Shown piece by piece: positions 45,990-55,458 of a DNA stretch of 64,000 nucleotides. The stretch's first letter is position 1. The number at the start of each line of letters is the position of its first letter. The DNA is from JAWPMV01 sp039819665. GTDB lineage: Bacteria > Bacteroidota > Bacteroidia > J057. A program made the position numbers and the translations under genes. The stretch is taken from positions 26,228 to 90,227 of the forward strand of contig JBCBRM010000042.1 in NCBI GenBank assembly GCA_039819665.1, read 5' to 3'. A model generated the notes under the pieces. The model was given only the letters and a program-made list of their open reading frames with translations. It ran no database searches and had not been told where the DNA came from.

Positions 45990-46743
45990 AATGATGGCTT
46001 TCTTTGCCATATTTTTTCAGAGCAGTCTCAACATCAAGTATCGGCACCCGCATTCTTCCATCAGACAACTCTTCCTTTTCATACATATCGAGGTTATAAA
46101 TATCGTACTGTTTACCATTCAAGTCTAGCATGATCACATCGAAAGTAAATGCCTGATCTGTATGTGCTACAAACCAATGCACATTATCCCGTTCATCAGA
46201 AATAGTAGAGGCATCCCCGCGTTTTATCAGTCTGTCTGAGCTAGGAGAGATGAACATATGGCGATCTTCCTGGCCATGATTGTTGTAATTTCTCAATTGC
46301 ATTTCGCCTTTAAGGATTAAATGAGCAGAACTCATATTGGCGTGTCCGTGAGGAATGATCGCCCTTCCTTTTTTCATTCCAAAGATCTTTTTTGTAAAGC
46401 TTGTGCGAGCCGGAAGGCCTTCCATTTTTGGGAACTTTACATATCGAGTCGCAACTCCCAAATCAGGATATTCAAATCCCTTGATGAGTTCTTCAAATTT
46501 GATATATTTTAACAATTCTTCTAGTTCAACCCTTTTGTAAAGAAGTTCTATTTTATCCTGCCACTCAGAGGGACTAATCCCCGCTTTTCGCAAATCCTTA
46601 CAATAGCTTTCTACTTCTAAGGCCCAATGGTCAATGATAGGTTTTATTTTGAAACTAAAGGCCTCACTATGAATAAGAGAATCAAATAATGCATAGCTGC
46701 TGATGCTTTTAATGAGGGTTTGATTGAACTCTCGCCTTTTCAT
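45988..46743 (-). CDS. Cupin-fold protein of unknown function
   Basis: 251 residues. The N-terminus (M-K-R-R-E-F-N-Q-T-L-I-K-S) looks like a weak twin-arginine or Bacteroidota 'R-R-x-F' leader, but no strong hydrophobic stretch follows. The C-terminal half has a cupin-like core: I-I-P-H-G-H-A-N-M-S-S-A-H-L-I-L-K-G-E-M-Q, where His residues could bind metal, and D-N-V-H-W-F-V-A-H. The gene starts 11 bases after the symporter stop, on the same strand, so the two are probably co-transcribed. A link to the symporter substrate is possible but not shown by the sequence. Confidence 0.7.
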   Translation of the reverse strand: MKRREFNQTLIKSISSYALFDSLIHSEAFSFKIKPIIDHWALEVESYCKDLRKAGISPSEWQDKIELLYKRVELEELLKYIKFEELIKGFEYPDLGVATRYVKFPKMEGLPARTSFTKKIFGMKKGRAIIPHGHANMSSAHLILKGEMQLRNYNNHGQEDRHMFISPSSDRLIKRGDASTISDERDNVHWFVAHTDQAFTFDVIMLDLNGKQYDIYNLDMYEKEELSDGRMRVPILDVETALKKYGKESHH

Positions 46744-46754
46744 AGAATAAGAAA

Positions 46755-48341
46755 TTATAGATGTACTAATTCAAGCTCTTTCGGAGGAAATTGCTTTTGA
46801 GTAAATCTAGAAACTAACAGTATAGTAAGCAATCCACTAAGCATTGCCAGGGTACGAAACGGAAATAAAACGACACCCTCTTCTACCATCGGATAAGGAA
46901 TAAGAACAGGAATTCCCAAAATGGATTCACCTCCTCCAAAACGGAGAACAGCTGCTACTAAAAAACCTGCGATTGCTCCGGCTTTATTGGCTTTAGGGTC
47001 GAAAAGCGCACAGACAAGTGCGGGAAACAAGAGACAGTAGACAAAATCACTACATAGGTACCAAAGGGCATATACACTCTCGACTTTTAGGGAAAGGAAA
47101 GTGGCAGTAATTCCAATGATAAATACAAATCTTTTGATCATCTTACTCAGCTCCTCATCTTTCAAATCCGGTTTTATAAGTGGACGATAAACATTCCAGG
47201 CTGACAAGGAAGAGGCAGAAAGAATAGATGAATCTATCGAAGACATTACAGCTGCCGAAAGACTGGCCAGGCCAAGGAGTGCCACCCAGGGCTGGGTAAG
47301 GAATCTGAAAACATAGGGGAGGGTATGGGCAGCTGTTTCAGGACCTTTTAGTCCCATACTGCTCCAATCTGTAACTCCTCCTACCATGCCTATCAAAGCG
47401 GCAGGAGTTGCTACCAATATACAGATGACTCCTGCTGCTATGGATAACCACATGGCTGTCTTTTCATTTTTTGCAGCCAATACCCGTTGAAAATAAACCT
47501 GCCAGGGAATCCCTCCCAGCATAAGTAGTAAGGCAAAATCCCACCAGTTCCAAAAAGAGTTCCCCATACTTTCTTTATCTGGAAAAAGCGAAGCTGCACT
47601 TCCATGCTTTTCTACATACTGGGGCCAGACCTCTGCGATACCCCCAACGGTGTTGAGAACTACAGGTAATACCAATAAAAGCCCTACTATCAATAACCCC
47701 AACTGAACGATATCTGTATAGGCTACTGATTCTAATCCACCAATTCCGGTATAAATAATGGCAACCAGGGCTGATATTATAATTGCGCTATCAGTATCCA
47801 GCCCCAGAATAATAGAGAAGGTCGTTCCTAATGCAGTAAGGATAGCAGCAATCCAGAATATTTCCCCCATCACAGCGGGGATAAAGAAGAGGCCCGTACT
47901 TTTGTCTCCAAACCTTTGCTCAAGAGGGTCCAGCATAGTCCGAAACTGATATCTTCTCATTTTTCGGGCAAAAAAGAGTCCACCTATAATCAAACTTACC
48001 GCATACCCCCAGGGAGCTTGTACCCAGAGTAATCCGCTTGAGGCTGCAAATTCGGCCGTACCATTGATAAAACCCCCACCAATCCAGGTAGCTGCCATAG
48101 TGAAAACTGAAATCCATAAAGGGAGCTTTCGACCAGCCAGAAGGAAATTGTCCGTTTTATTCTCATCTGATTTTTTCCCAGCCCATACTCCCACCCCAAA
48201 AATGAGGAGATAGAAGAGTATCACAACGATCAGACCCACCAGATCCAGATCAAAGACCAAATGGCCCACTCCAATAAGAATAATTGATATAATAGTAGTT
48301 AAGGCCGGCCATAGCCAGCGCTTTCGATCCGGGACAATCAC
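46755..48341 (-). CDS. Sodium:solute symporter family transporter
   Basis: 528 residues from a GTG start at 48341. About 13 hydrophobic helices are visible. Family features include a loop after the second helix (G-R-K-L-P-L-W-I-S-V-F-T-M-A-A-T-W-I-G-G-G), G-G-L-E-S-V-A-Y-T-D-I-V-Q and S-A-A-V-M-S-S-I-D-S-S-I-L-S-A-S-S, which matches the sodium-binding helix of SSS carriers. The substrate cannot be told from sequence alone; choline, proline, sugar and carboxylate carriers all share these motifs. It is divergent from a phosphatidylcholine-synthase-like gene, with a 22-nt palindrome between them. A choline-type substrate would fit that neighbour, but this is speculation. Confidence 0.88.
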   Translation of the reverse strand: MIVPDRKRWLWPALTTIISIILIGVGHLVFDLDLVGLIVVILFYLLIFGVGVWAGKKSDENKTDNFLLAGRKLPLWISVFTMAATWIGGGFINGTAEFAASSGLLWVQAPWGYAVSLIIGGLFFARKMRRYQFRTMLDPLEQRFGDKSTGLFFIPAVMGEIFWIAAILTALGTTFSIILGLDTDSAIIISALVAIIYTGIGGLESVAYTDIVQLGLLIVGLLLVLPVVLNTVGGIAEVWPQYVEKHGSAASLFPDKESMGNSFWNWWDFALLLMLGGIPWQVYFQRVLAAKNEKTAMWLSIAAGVICILVATPAALIGMVGGVTDWSSMGLKGPETAAHTLPYVFRFLTQPWVALLGLASLSAAVMSSIDSSILSASSLSAWNVYRPLIKPDLKDEELSKMIKRFVFIIGITATFLSLKVESVYALWYLCSDFVYCLLFPALVCALFDPKANKAGAIAGFLVAAVLRFGGGESILGIPVLIPYPMVEEGVVLFPFRTLAMLSGLLTILLVSRFTQKQFPPKELELVHL

Positions 48342-48355
48342 TTTAATCTTCTTTT

Positions 48356-48377
48356 AGTTAATTTGCGCAAATTAACT
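48356..48377. promoter_or_regulatory. 22-nt perfect palindrome in a divergent promoter
   Basis: AGTTAATTTGC (48356-48366) is exactly complementary to 48367-48377. It lies within the 49 bases between the divergent start codons at 48341 and 48391, so it covers promoter or leader for both genes. An operator for an unknown homodimeric regulator is likely. Confidence 0.6.
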
Positions 48378-48390
48378 GAGAAACAGCAAT

Positions 48391-49089
48391 TTGCCTAAGC
48401 TATCAAATAAAATCGCTGCCTGGGGCGTCCACATCTTTACTTCGCTGGGACTTTTTACAGGCTTCCTCGCTATCATTGCCATTACAGAAAATGCCTGGCA
48501 ACTAGCCTTCTTTTGGCTCTTTATCAGCTTTATCATTGATGGGGTTGATGGAAGTCTGGCCAGGAAATTTAAGGTCAGAGAAGTCCTCCCGTATATGGAT
48601 GGCAAGAACATCGATTATGTGATCGATTTTGCGAATTATGCCATTATTCCGGCCTTTTTCTTTTATGAAGCTCAAATGGTACCAGAAATGTGGATGTATC
48701 CCTGTCTGGCTATTATGTTGCTTTCGTCCACTTTATATTATGGTAAAGAAGGCATGGTGGCAAATAATGAATATTTCGTAGGATTTCCGGTATTATGGAA
48801 CCTGGTGGTATTTTTCGAATTTTTTATATTCCACAATCTTCCTGAACTTAATATTCTCCTGACTTTTGTATTTGGGATGCTACATTTTGTCCCAATTAAG
48901 TATGCATATCCCAGCCATTCCAAAAAATATTTCTGGATACATTTGATTGCTTCAGTTGCCTTTTTCTTTCTGGCAGCTGCAGTTCTCTACTACTATCCTC
49001 AGGAAATACCAAGCCTGGAGATTTCGCTGGTAATTATTGTCGTTTATTTTGGAGCCGTGGCAGTGTTAGATACCTGGATTAATAATTAA
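48391..49089 (+). CDS. CDP-alcohol phosphatidyltransferase, phosphatidylcholine-synthase-like
   Basis: 232 residues from a TTG start at 48391; the family's N-terminal A-W-x-V-H-x-x-T-S-L-G pattern begins right after it. The CDP-alcohol motif is D-G-V-D-G-S-L-A-R (about residues 51-59), followed by M-D-G-K-N-I-D-Y-V-I-D, giving the D-x2-D-G-x2-A-R-x8-9-G-x3-D-x3-D pattern. The H-x-F-T and membrane-helix layout are closest to bacterial phosphatidylcholine synthase (Pcs), which joins choline to CDP-diacylglycerol. Eight or so hydrophobic segments place it in the inner membrane. Substrate specificity is inferred, and other headgroup enzymes are possible. The last 4 bases overlap the stop of the convergent penicillin-binding protein gene. 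Confidence 0.82.
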   Translation: MPKLSNKIAAWGVHIFTSLGLFTGFLAIIAITENAWQLAFFWLFISFIIDGVDGSLARKFKVREVLPYMDGKNIDYVIDFANYAIIPAFFFYEAQMVPEMWMYPCLAIMLLSSTLYYGKEGMVANNEYFVGFPVLWNLVVFFEFFIFHNLPELNILLTFVFGMLHFVPIKYAYPSHSKKYFWIHLIASVAFFFLAAAVLYYYPQEIPSLEISLVIIVVYFGAVAVLDTWINN

Positions 49090-51620
49090 TCAAAGGCATC
49101 GAGATCGTCTGAAGTTGGTGTGTCATTTTTCTTTTCCTCATAAATGACCGCCTTACAGTTGAAATTCAGATCACCCATATTTTCTGGTCGGGCAAAGTTG
49201 TCCGTAGGTAAACCAATCCGGGCATCTGCATATACTTGCTTCATGTAGAGGGCAAAGATCGGTAGAGACATATTTGCTCCTTGTCCGTATTTGATGGAAC
49301 GGAAATGAATCCTTCTATCTGAAGCACCTACCCATACACCGGTTACCAAATTAGGAGTTACGCCCATGAACCAACCGTCAGACTGGTTTTGAGTTGTACC
49401 GGTTTTCCCTCCGATTTCATTGGTGAATTTGTATTTGAAACGAAGTCTTTGGCCAGTACCGCTATTGACTACTCCTTTTAGCAACTCGATGATTTTATAG
49501 GCATCTTCTGCATTCATGGTCTCAACCGGTTTTTGAGAAAATTCGGCCAGTACTTTTCCAGATTTATCTTCAATGCGGGTAATGAGAATAGGCTCATTTC
49601 TTACCCCATAATTTGCAAAGGTCGAATAGGCAGAGGTCAACTCCATTACACTAAGGTCTGTAGTACCCAAAGCTAGGGAGTGCACTTCATCCAATTTAGA
49701 TTTTATTCCCATTCTCCGGGCGAAATCAGCTACTGCTGCGGGAGAAACCTCTGAGATAAGTCGGGCAGTAACCACATTGAGTGAGTTTGCCAATGCATGT
49801 TTCAGCGTTACTTTTCCTCCCACTTCTCCACCAGAGTTTTTGGGCTCCCAATATCCACCTTCAGGTAAAGGAATTGCAACCGGTTGATTGAGTACTCGAT
49901 CGCAAGGACTAAATCCTGACTCGATCGCTTTCCCGTATACAAAAGGCTTAAAAGTAGATCCTACCTGCCTTTTTCCCTCAGCCACGTGGTCGTATTTGAA
50001 ATGCTTGTAATCGATGCCTCCTACCCATGCTTTTACATGTCCATTGCTGGGATCAATAGAAACCATTCCGGTTTCCAGAAAGCGGGCATAGTGGCGAAGC
50101 GAATCCAACGGACTCATCATGGTATCAATCTCTCCATCCCAACTAAATATGGTCATAGGCACTTTTACCCGAAACTCCTTATCTATTTCTGCATCTGATT
50201 TTTTTGCTCTTTTGGCTACTATGTATCGATAGGATTGACGCTTTAAGGCAATGAGGATAGAAGGATCATCATTGAGGATTTTCTTTCCTTTTCTCTCTAC
50301 CCGATCAAAATCTTTCTGCAGGCTTTTCATATGTGCTCGAACTGCCTCCTCTGCATGAGCCTGCATGCGGCTATCTAGGGTAGTATGAACTCTTAAGCCA
50401 TCTGTATATAGATTGTAACCATTTTCCTTGCACCAGGCGTTTAATTGCTTTCTTACTCTTTCTCGGAAGTAAGGAGCGAGTCCTTTTACATGACTGAATT
50501 CCTGTGAAGTTAAAGATGCATTCAGGGGAATAGCTTTGATACTATCGACATTGATCTTTTCTGGATTAAGAACCCCATATCTTACCATCTGTTCGATGAT
50601 GGTATTTCGGCGGTCTTTGGTCCTTTCTTGGTGTTTAAAAGGATTATAAACTCCTTGCCCTTTAAGCATACCCACAATTAAAGCTGCCTCTTCGATAGTA
50701 AGGTCTTTCGCACTTTTATCAAAGAGTCTATTGGCTGTGGTTTCGATGCCATAAGAAGTACCATAGATATTAACCGTATTAAGATAGGCCTCCATGATCT
50801 CCTGTTTGGTAAATTTTCTTTCGATATAGGCTGAAACCAGGTACTCTTTCACCTTACGAATGATGGTAGGCTCTTTTCCAACTTCATCATAGAGGTTACG
50901 AGAAAGTTGCATAGTGATGGTACTTCCCCCTCGTATTTCATCTCCTGTGATCAGACTCCATAGAATTGAGAAAAAGGATTTGGGGTCGATACCGGAGTGT
51001 CCGTAAAAGCGCACATCCTCTGTAGATACCAAAGCATTGATAACATGCTCCGACATCTGGTTAAGTTTTACATTTACCCTGTTTTCTCTCGAATAATATT
51101 TCATCAAAACCTCCCCATCCGCTGAAATCAACTGAGTAGAAAGGTCCGAATTAGGATTTTCAATCAGGGTCATGGGGGGAAGGTCTGTGCTGATGTATAA
51201 AGTAAAAGCAAGTCCACAAAGAATCAGTAGACCTATCAAACCGAAAAACAGTTTCCGGGGAAGCTTGTAGGCTGGATCAAGTAATCTGAAGCTTTTAGAA
51301 GTGGGAGCTTGATTCTCTTCTTTAGTAAATGGCATAAATTTTTCTTTTGCAGGGACCTCTTTTTTTCTGTTGTTATCTTCAAGGATGGGACCCCCCATAG
51401 TCTTAGGGGAGAGATTTCTCTCTCGAGTATTATCCTCGATGATAGGCCCTTTCATCTCGCGTACCTCCTCTACTTTTGGAACCGACTCCTTCCTTACAGG
51501 TTTTACTTCCTCAGCTGCTGGAGGAGTTTCTTCCGTTTTGGATTTTTCCTCTGCAAATTTCTGCAGTTCCTGATCAATAATATCCTCGAGATCAAAGGAG
51601 TCTTTATTTGGGTCTTGCAT
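49086..51620 (-). CDS. Penicillin-binding protein 1A (bifunctional transglycosylase/transpeptidase)
   Basis: 844 residues. A charged cytoplasmic N-terminus of about 125 residues is followed by one membrane helix (L-F-F-G-L-I-G-L-L-I-L). The GT51 domain has E-D-V-R-F-Y-G-H-S-G-I-D and G-G-S-T-I-T-M-Q-L-S-R-N, with K-x-x-E-x-x-x-A-x-x-x-E-R-K-F-T-K-Q-E-I. The transpeptidase has S-T-F-K near residue 555, S-L-N near 612 and K-T-G-T near 739. It polymerises and crosslinks peptidoglycan in the periplasm. The cytoplasmic tail is longer than usual and contains two copies of G-P-I-x-E-D-N-x-R. Both active sites look intact. A 7-bp inverted repeat lies 14 bases upstream of the start. Confidence 0.95.
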   Translation of the reverse strand: MQDPNKDSFDLEDIIDQELQKFAEEKSKTEETPPAAEEVKPVRKESVPKVEEVREMKGPIIEDNTRERNLSPKTMGGPILEDNNRKKEVPAKEKFMPFTKEENQAPTSKSFRLLDPAYKLPRKLFFGLIGLLILCGLAFTLYISTDLPPMTLIENPNSDLSTQLISADGEVLMKYYSRENRVNVKLNQMSEHVINALVSTEDVRFYGHSGIDPKSFFSILWSLITGDEIRGGSTITMQLSRNLYDEVGKEPTIIRKVKEYLVSAYIERKFTKQEIMEAYLNTVNIYGTSYGIETTANRLFDKSAKDLTIEEAALIVGMLKGQGVYNPFKHQERTKDRRNTIIEQMVRYGVLNPEKINVDSIKAIPLNASLTSQEFSHVKGLAPYFRERVRKQLNAWCKENGYNLYTDGLRVHTTLDSRMQAHAEEAVRAHMKSLQKDFDRVERKGKKILNDDPSILIALKRQSYRYIVAKRAKKSDAEIDKEFRVKVPMTIFSWDGEIDTMMSPLDSLRHYARFLETGMVSIDPSNGHVKAWVGGIDYKHFKYDHVAEGKRQVGSTFKPFVYGKAIESGFSPCDRVLNQPVAIPLPEGGYWEPKNSGGEVGGKVTLKHALANSLNVVTARLISEVSPAAVADFARRMGIKSKLDEVHSLALGTTDLSVMELTSAYSTFANYGVRNEPILITRIEDKSGKVLAEFSQKPVETMNAEDAYKIIELLKGVVNSGTGQRLRFKYKFTNEIGGKTGTTQNQSDGWFMGVTPNLVTGVWVGASDRRIHFRSIKYGQGANMSLPIFALYMKQVYADARIGLPTDNFARPENMGDLNFNCKAVIYEEKKNDTPTSDDLDAFD

Positions 51621-52116
51621 AATTCTTCTTTAAAACAGCTTCCAGCTGTTAAATTACATTAATTTGGCTCAAAATGCATTCCATTTTGGCGTATGCAAAA
51701 AAAGAAAAAGGGGATTGGTTTTTAGTTCACCCTATTATTCGCAAGATTCGCTTGAGAGTTTGACTTTATATAGCTTTTATTTGCCTTTCTGTCCCTTAAA
51801 CTCCTTGTAACTATTTTTTGGGCGATAAAATGAGCCTTCAGTTCGCTTATTTATCAAAAACCTGATAGCCTTATGATCATTTTTCTCTCTTTACCTTAAT
51901 TATTTACGAAACTATATTTCTTAATATTTTAGCTATATAATTCATTTTCAGGTGTTTCTTGTTACCAATTGCCGAAATATCTGTAAGCCCAACTTTTGCG
52001 GAATATTTTTCAGAATGGGAGAAAAGATTAAATTAGCGACTGCGTGAAATACGAAGGGTCCCGGATGTTTCGTTTTTTCATACATTAGCGTCAATTAAAT
52101 TTTTGCTCCAACCAAT
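51621..52116. other. Divergent intergenic region
   Basis: 496 AT-rich bases. The only structure noted is AACAGCT (51634-51640) / AGCTGTT (51644-51650), a 7-bp inverted repeat with a 3-base centre, 14 bases upstream of the penicillin-binding protein start; it could be an operator or a 5'-leader hairpin. No gene is supported. Confidence 0.5.
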
Positions 52117-52950
52117 ATGATTATGAAATTGATAAACAAAATTGCTCTGCAGGTATTGACCTTTGCTTTGCTTTTGTGTTCTGGCCAACTTATCGCTCAG
52201 GACAATGCGGATGATCGCAAAGTACTGGAAAATATGCTGTACGAATTTGCAGAAGCATATGGTAGCCTTCCCCAAACAAAAAATGTAGAAAGTGTATTAC
52301 AGTTTTTCAGCAAAGACGCCACTTCCAACATATTTGTATTTAATATCTCTGGTAAGTCTCGGGTTCAAAACTATAAGACTACAGTAGGTTTTGAGGCTTA
52401 TATGAACAAAATTATTGCCTCTGAGGGAATCACTTTCAAATATGATGTTACAGATGTTGTAGACATCACTGTAGGAAATGGGATTGCCAGTGTGGTTTAT
52501 AAAGTAGACTATGAGATCAAAGAAGCTGATGGACTTTGGGTAAAAGGGAAAGAAACGGTAACTCTCGCACTCGAAAAGAAAAAAGGAGATTGGGTTATTG
52601 AGCATTATACCTTTATCCAAATGGAGGACGAAAAACTCAAAGGTACTTGTCTGGTAGAGATGTATGTAGGCGATACCAATGCAGAGTCTATCGTAACCCG
52701 TACCGTTGTTCCCAATGGTCGTTCTTATGATTCCAAGTTTGACAACTTCGAGTTCCGCTCTATCGAAGGAGACTGGGTAATCAAAGTGCAAGACAACCTT
52801 TACAAGCGTCTTAAAACCGGACCTCTTTATCAGATTTCTGAGGACGGAGAAGAAGAAATTGGAGCACCTACCAGCAAAAAGGCTACCATTATGATGATCA
52901 TTGAAGACTCGCTTTATGAGGACAGCTGCGCGAGACTAAAAGTAAAATAG
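52117..52950 (+). CDS. Secreted NTF2-like (SnoaL-type) protein of unknown function
   Basis: 277 residues; an ATG at 52123 (M-K-L-I-N-K) is an equally good start. A signal peptide ends L-I-A-Q. Residues about 28-165 have the alpha+beta pattern of SnoaL/NTF2-like cone folds: V-L-E-N-M-L-Y-E-F-A-E-A-Y, F-F-S-K-D-A-T-S-N-I-F and K-K-G-D-W-V-I-E-H-Y-T-F. The final 110 residues, with V-E-M-Y-V-G-D-T and D-G-E-E-E-I-G-A-P, are not recognised. Two cysteines, in G-T-C-L and D-S-C-A, may pair in the periplasm. A strong terminator follows. It may bind a small ligand, but no catalytic residues can be assigned. Confidence 0.7.
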   Translation: MIMKLINKIALQVLTFALLLCSGQLIAQDNADDRKVLENMLYEFAEAYGSLPQTKNVESVLQFFSKDATSNIFVFNISGKSRVQNYKTTVGFEAYMNKIIASEGITFKYDVTDVVDITVGNGIASVVYKVDYEIKEADGLWVKGKETVTLALEKKKGDWVIEHYTFIQMEDEKLKGTCLVEMYVGDTNAESIVTRTVVPNGRSYDSKFDNFEFRSIEGDWVIKVQDNLYKRLKTGPLYQISEDGEEEIGAPTSKKATIMMIIEDSLYEDSCARLKVK

Positions 52951-53275
52951 ATTCTATCTAAAGAAATTTTATAGGGCCGCATGGAATATGCGGCTCTTTT
53001 TTTATGATTTTTCCCCAACACTTTTGTCATGGAGATCAAATTTTAAGCGAAGCAATCCCATTCATTCCAAATGCTTTATCAAAGTCAAGGGGATTACTTC
53101 GCTCTGGTTTAGAGCTCCAATGAAAGGATTGTTGAAAACGCTGAAAAAGCATCTTGTCGTGTTGGTGTATTGGAGTTGCAAATAAGGTTTTTCACCTAAC
53201 AAGAATACGGGTGCTCAAGAACAGCAGAAGGCTGCCCCTCTCCCTTCTCCATTCCTTGTTCTTACTTCGTTTCCC
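52951..53275. other. Intergenic region with terminator and repeat fragments
   Basis: 325 bases between convergent genes. It holds the terminator at 52974-53003, a CGTGTTGGTGTATTGGAGTT segment (53158-53177) similar to the repeat elements near 60.3 and 61.6 kb, and an AAGAACAAGGAA-type segment on the minus strand near 53255-53266. Confidence 0.5.
52974..53003 (+). terminator. Rho-independent terminator after the NTF2-like gene
   Basis: GGGCCGCAT (52974-52982) pairs with ATGCGGCTC (52988-52996), one G-U pair included, across a 5-base loop, followed by seven T residues. Confidence 0.9.
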
Positions 53276-54196
53276 TTAAATACTTCCCGCCATTTCTTTC
53301 ATCTGCCTATCCACATGCGCCAGACCCTGAGCCAGGCTATGTGGCTTATAATCCAGGTCTAGCTGAGCTTTTGTAATGATAAAACCTGTCGTCGGAGGAC
53401 GCTTGGCCGCCTGGTTAAGAGAGAGGCTATCCGTTTCAGCAATCAAGGACTTATCCAGCTTCCAAAAGTCAGCTACTTTATAAGCAATGTCAATAATAGA
53501 CATCATTTCAGCACCTGAGATATGGTAGATTCCACTGGCTTCCTTCATAACCGCAGCTACTGAGGCTACCGCCAAATCTTCAACCAGGGTAGGGCAGCGG
53601 AATTGATCCGATACAACCTTGATATTTTTCCCTTTTTCGAGCGAATCTTTTACCCATAAAACGATGTTGCTACGAGACATGGCAGGTGTAATGCCATACA
53701 ACAATTGAGTTCTCAAGATAGCATGATCGCATCCACTGGCTTCGACAACTTGCTCTGCCTTTAGTTTAGAATTTCCATAATAACTCAAGGGAGCAGGTTC
53801 ATCCGATTCCTTGTAGGGGCCTGAACTTCCATCAAATACAAAGTCCGTAGAAATATGAATCAAGCGTGCTTCATGTGCTTTACAAAGCCTGGCGAGATTA
53901 TCCACCGCATCAACATTTATATTGTCGCACATAGCATGCTCAGTCTCACAAAGGTCTACTTGTGTTACGGCTGCTGTATGGATGACATGTGTAGGTTTGT
54001 ATTCTTCAAAGGCTTTGGCTACTTGACCATGATCACAAATATCAAGTTCTTTGTATTTGTATCCTTCGCGAACGGGATGTCGATTTACGCCCCTGGAGGT
54101 AGCAAGTAAGGAAGTGTTGACTCGGTCCTGAAGGATATGAATAATCTTTTGACCAAGAAGGCCATTACTTCCTGTGAGCAGAATTCTTTTTTGCAT
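53276..54196 (-). CDS. RmlD-type sugar-nucleotide reductase (SDR family)
   Basis: 306 residues. The N-terminal Rossmann motif is L-L-T-G-S-N-G-L-L-G-Q, the active-site Tyr and Lys lie in Y-Y-G-N-S-K-L-K-A-E, and the dTDP-4-dehydrorhamnose reductase family pattern is seen in H-T-A-A-V-T-Q-V-D-L-C-E and S-T-D-F-V-F-D-G. The length is normal for RmlD. The usual rmlABC neighbours are missing, so the substrate is uncertain and it could be a stand-alone NAD(P)-dependent sugar or nucleotide-sugar reductase. It lies 26 bases after the lipoprotein gene at 54223, on the same strand, so co-transcription is likely. Cytoplasmic. Confidence 0.85.
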   Translation of the reverse strand: MQKRILLTGSNGLLGQKIIHILQDRVNTSLLATSRGVNRHPVREGYKYKELDICDHGQVAKAFEEYKPTHVIHTAAVTQVDLCETEHAMCDNINVDAVDNLARLCKAHEARLIHISTDFVFDGSSGPYKESDEPAPLSYYGNSKLKAEQVVEASGCDHAILRTQLLYGITPAMSRSNIVLWVKDSLEKGKNIKVVSDQFRCPTLVEDLAVASVAAVMKEASGIYHISGAEMMSIIDIAYKVADFWKLDKSLIAETDSLSLNQAAKRPPTTGFIITKAQLDLDYKPHSLAQGLAHVDRQMKEMAGSI

Positions 54197-54222
54197 GGGT
54201 AGTTCCGTGTGTAAAGAGAGAA

Positions 54223-55458
54223 TTAGATTCCCAATTGGTATAGATCACCATTTCGCACACTACAATAAATCAAGCGTGCATCGGGAAATTCTTTTATTGC
54301 TTCATCAAAAGCCGCGTTGGCTTTTTCTTCATCTTCATAAAATCGATAGGTAACTGCATATTTATCAGTTCCATCTCCTCTGCGAATCTTTAAGTGGTGA
54401 GGGACATCTTCACCTACTCTCAAATGGCTGCGGACACGCATTTGAGCCATTTGTTTGGTCTCAGCCCATTCGATAACCACTACATAAATATTTTCGGGTT
54501 TTTCAGTGATCGCCGAAGGCTTTTCCAGAATGCGAGACAATGCTTTCTTGTATTTAGAATCTTGCCCGCTGGCTACAAACTCTTTAGCTGTCTCCAATTC
54601 TGCGAGATAAGGATAAGGATCCGTACTGGTACCATGTACCATTGCTACTCCTAGCTGTCTAGTTCCGGGACTTGAAACGAAATGCACATCGGTAAAAGAC
54701 TCCAAAGCAAACTGGAAATCTTCATCGATCCGCTTTTTAAAAGCTTCATTATTCCCCTCCAAAATAATCTCTCCATACAAAACCATATCTCTGAAAGGCT
54801 TCATATTCTGGAAAGGATATTCTCCATTTCTGGATTCTGTCAGGGCGTTCATGAATTTTACATAAGCCTGAAATTCTTTAGAACCAACCTCAGCAATCTT
54901 ATCTTCCAGAAATGGCGCTGAACCGATAGAAGTAAACATACCCTCGGCTGCCGTCATCGTCATTCCTAAACGATTTAATTCTTCCTGAAAACCACCCCAG
55001 CTTTTATCCAGAATTTCTGGGTCCATGTTTTCAAATAGGGGAGTTATAAAGGTGATCAGGGAAGAATCCCGTTGTTCCATCAAGGCTAGAATTTCTGCTT
55101 CAGAGTTTATGTCCTGGGATAAAACCTTTTCGGCATAAGCCTTTAATTCTGGAAGAAGCTGACCGCTATCGTCCTTTATTAAACCATAAAGAAGGGGGAA
55201 TTCTTCTTCAAATGATCCACTCGCAACACGGGCATTGGCCATATCGAGCCCTCTGCTTTGCTGGCCTGAATTTTTCCCTGCATCACTTAAGTCTCCAGCT
55301 ATGTCTTCCTGCTCGGTTCCCGAAAATCCTGAGTCGCTTCTATTGGCAGAAGCACTTTTTCCAGATTCTATACTTTCACAGGCGAGAAGCATAAATCCTG
55401 CAAGGATACATACAAAAAATTGAGGGGGAAACTTGAAGGACTTGGTGAAAAAAATCAT
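54223..55458 (-). CDS. Predicted lipoprotein of unknown function
   Basis: 411 residues. A hydrophobic leader ends at a lipobox L-L-A-C with Cys27. A Ser/Gly/Asp-rich linker (residues 28-75) leads into a largely helical domain (about 80-260), with many acidic residues, that I do not recognise. The last 140 residues include Y-V-V-V-I-E-W-A-E-T-K and Y-R-F-Y-E-D-E-E-K-A-N-A-A-F-D-E, an alpha/beta pattern resembling small repeat or SPOR-like folds, without clear identity. It probably sits at the envelope, lipid-anchored, and is followed by the SDR gene. Confidence 0.7.
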   Translation of the reverse strand: MIFFTKSFKFPPQFFVCILAGFMLLACESIESGKSASANRSDSGFSGTEQEDIAGDLSDAGKNSGQQSRGLDMANARVASGSFEEEFPLLYGLIKDDSGQLLPELKAYAEKVLSQDINSEAEILALMEQRDSSLITFITPLFENMDPEILDKSWGGFQEELNRLGMTMTAAEGMFTSIGSAPFLEDKIAEVGSKEFQAYVKFMNALTESRNGEYPFQNMKPFRDMVLYGEIILEGNNEAFKKRIDEDFQFALESFTDVHFVSSPGTRQLGVAMVHGTSTDPYPYLAELETAKEFVASGQDSKYKKALSRILEKPSAITEKPENIYVVVIEWAETKQMAQMRVRSHLRVGEDVPHHLKIRRGDGTDKYAVTYRFYEDEEKANAAFDEAIKEFPDARLIYCSVRNGDLYQLGI

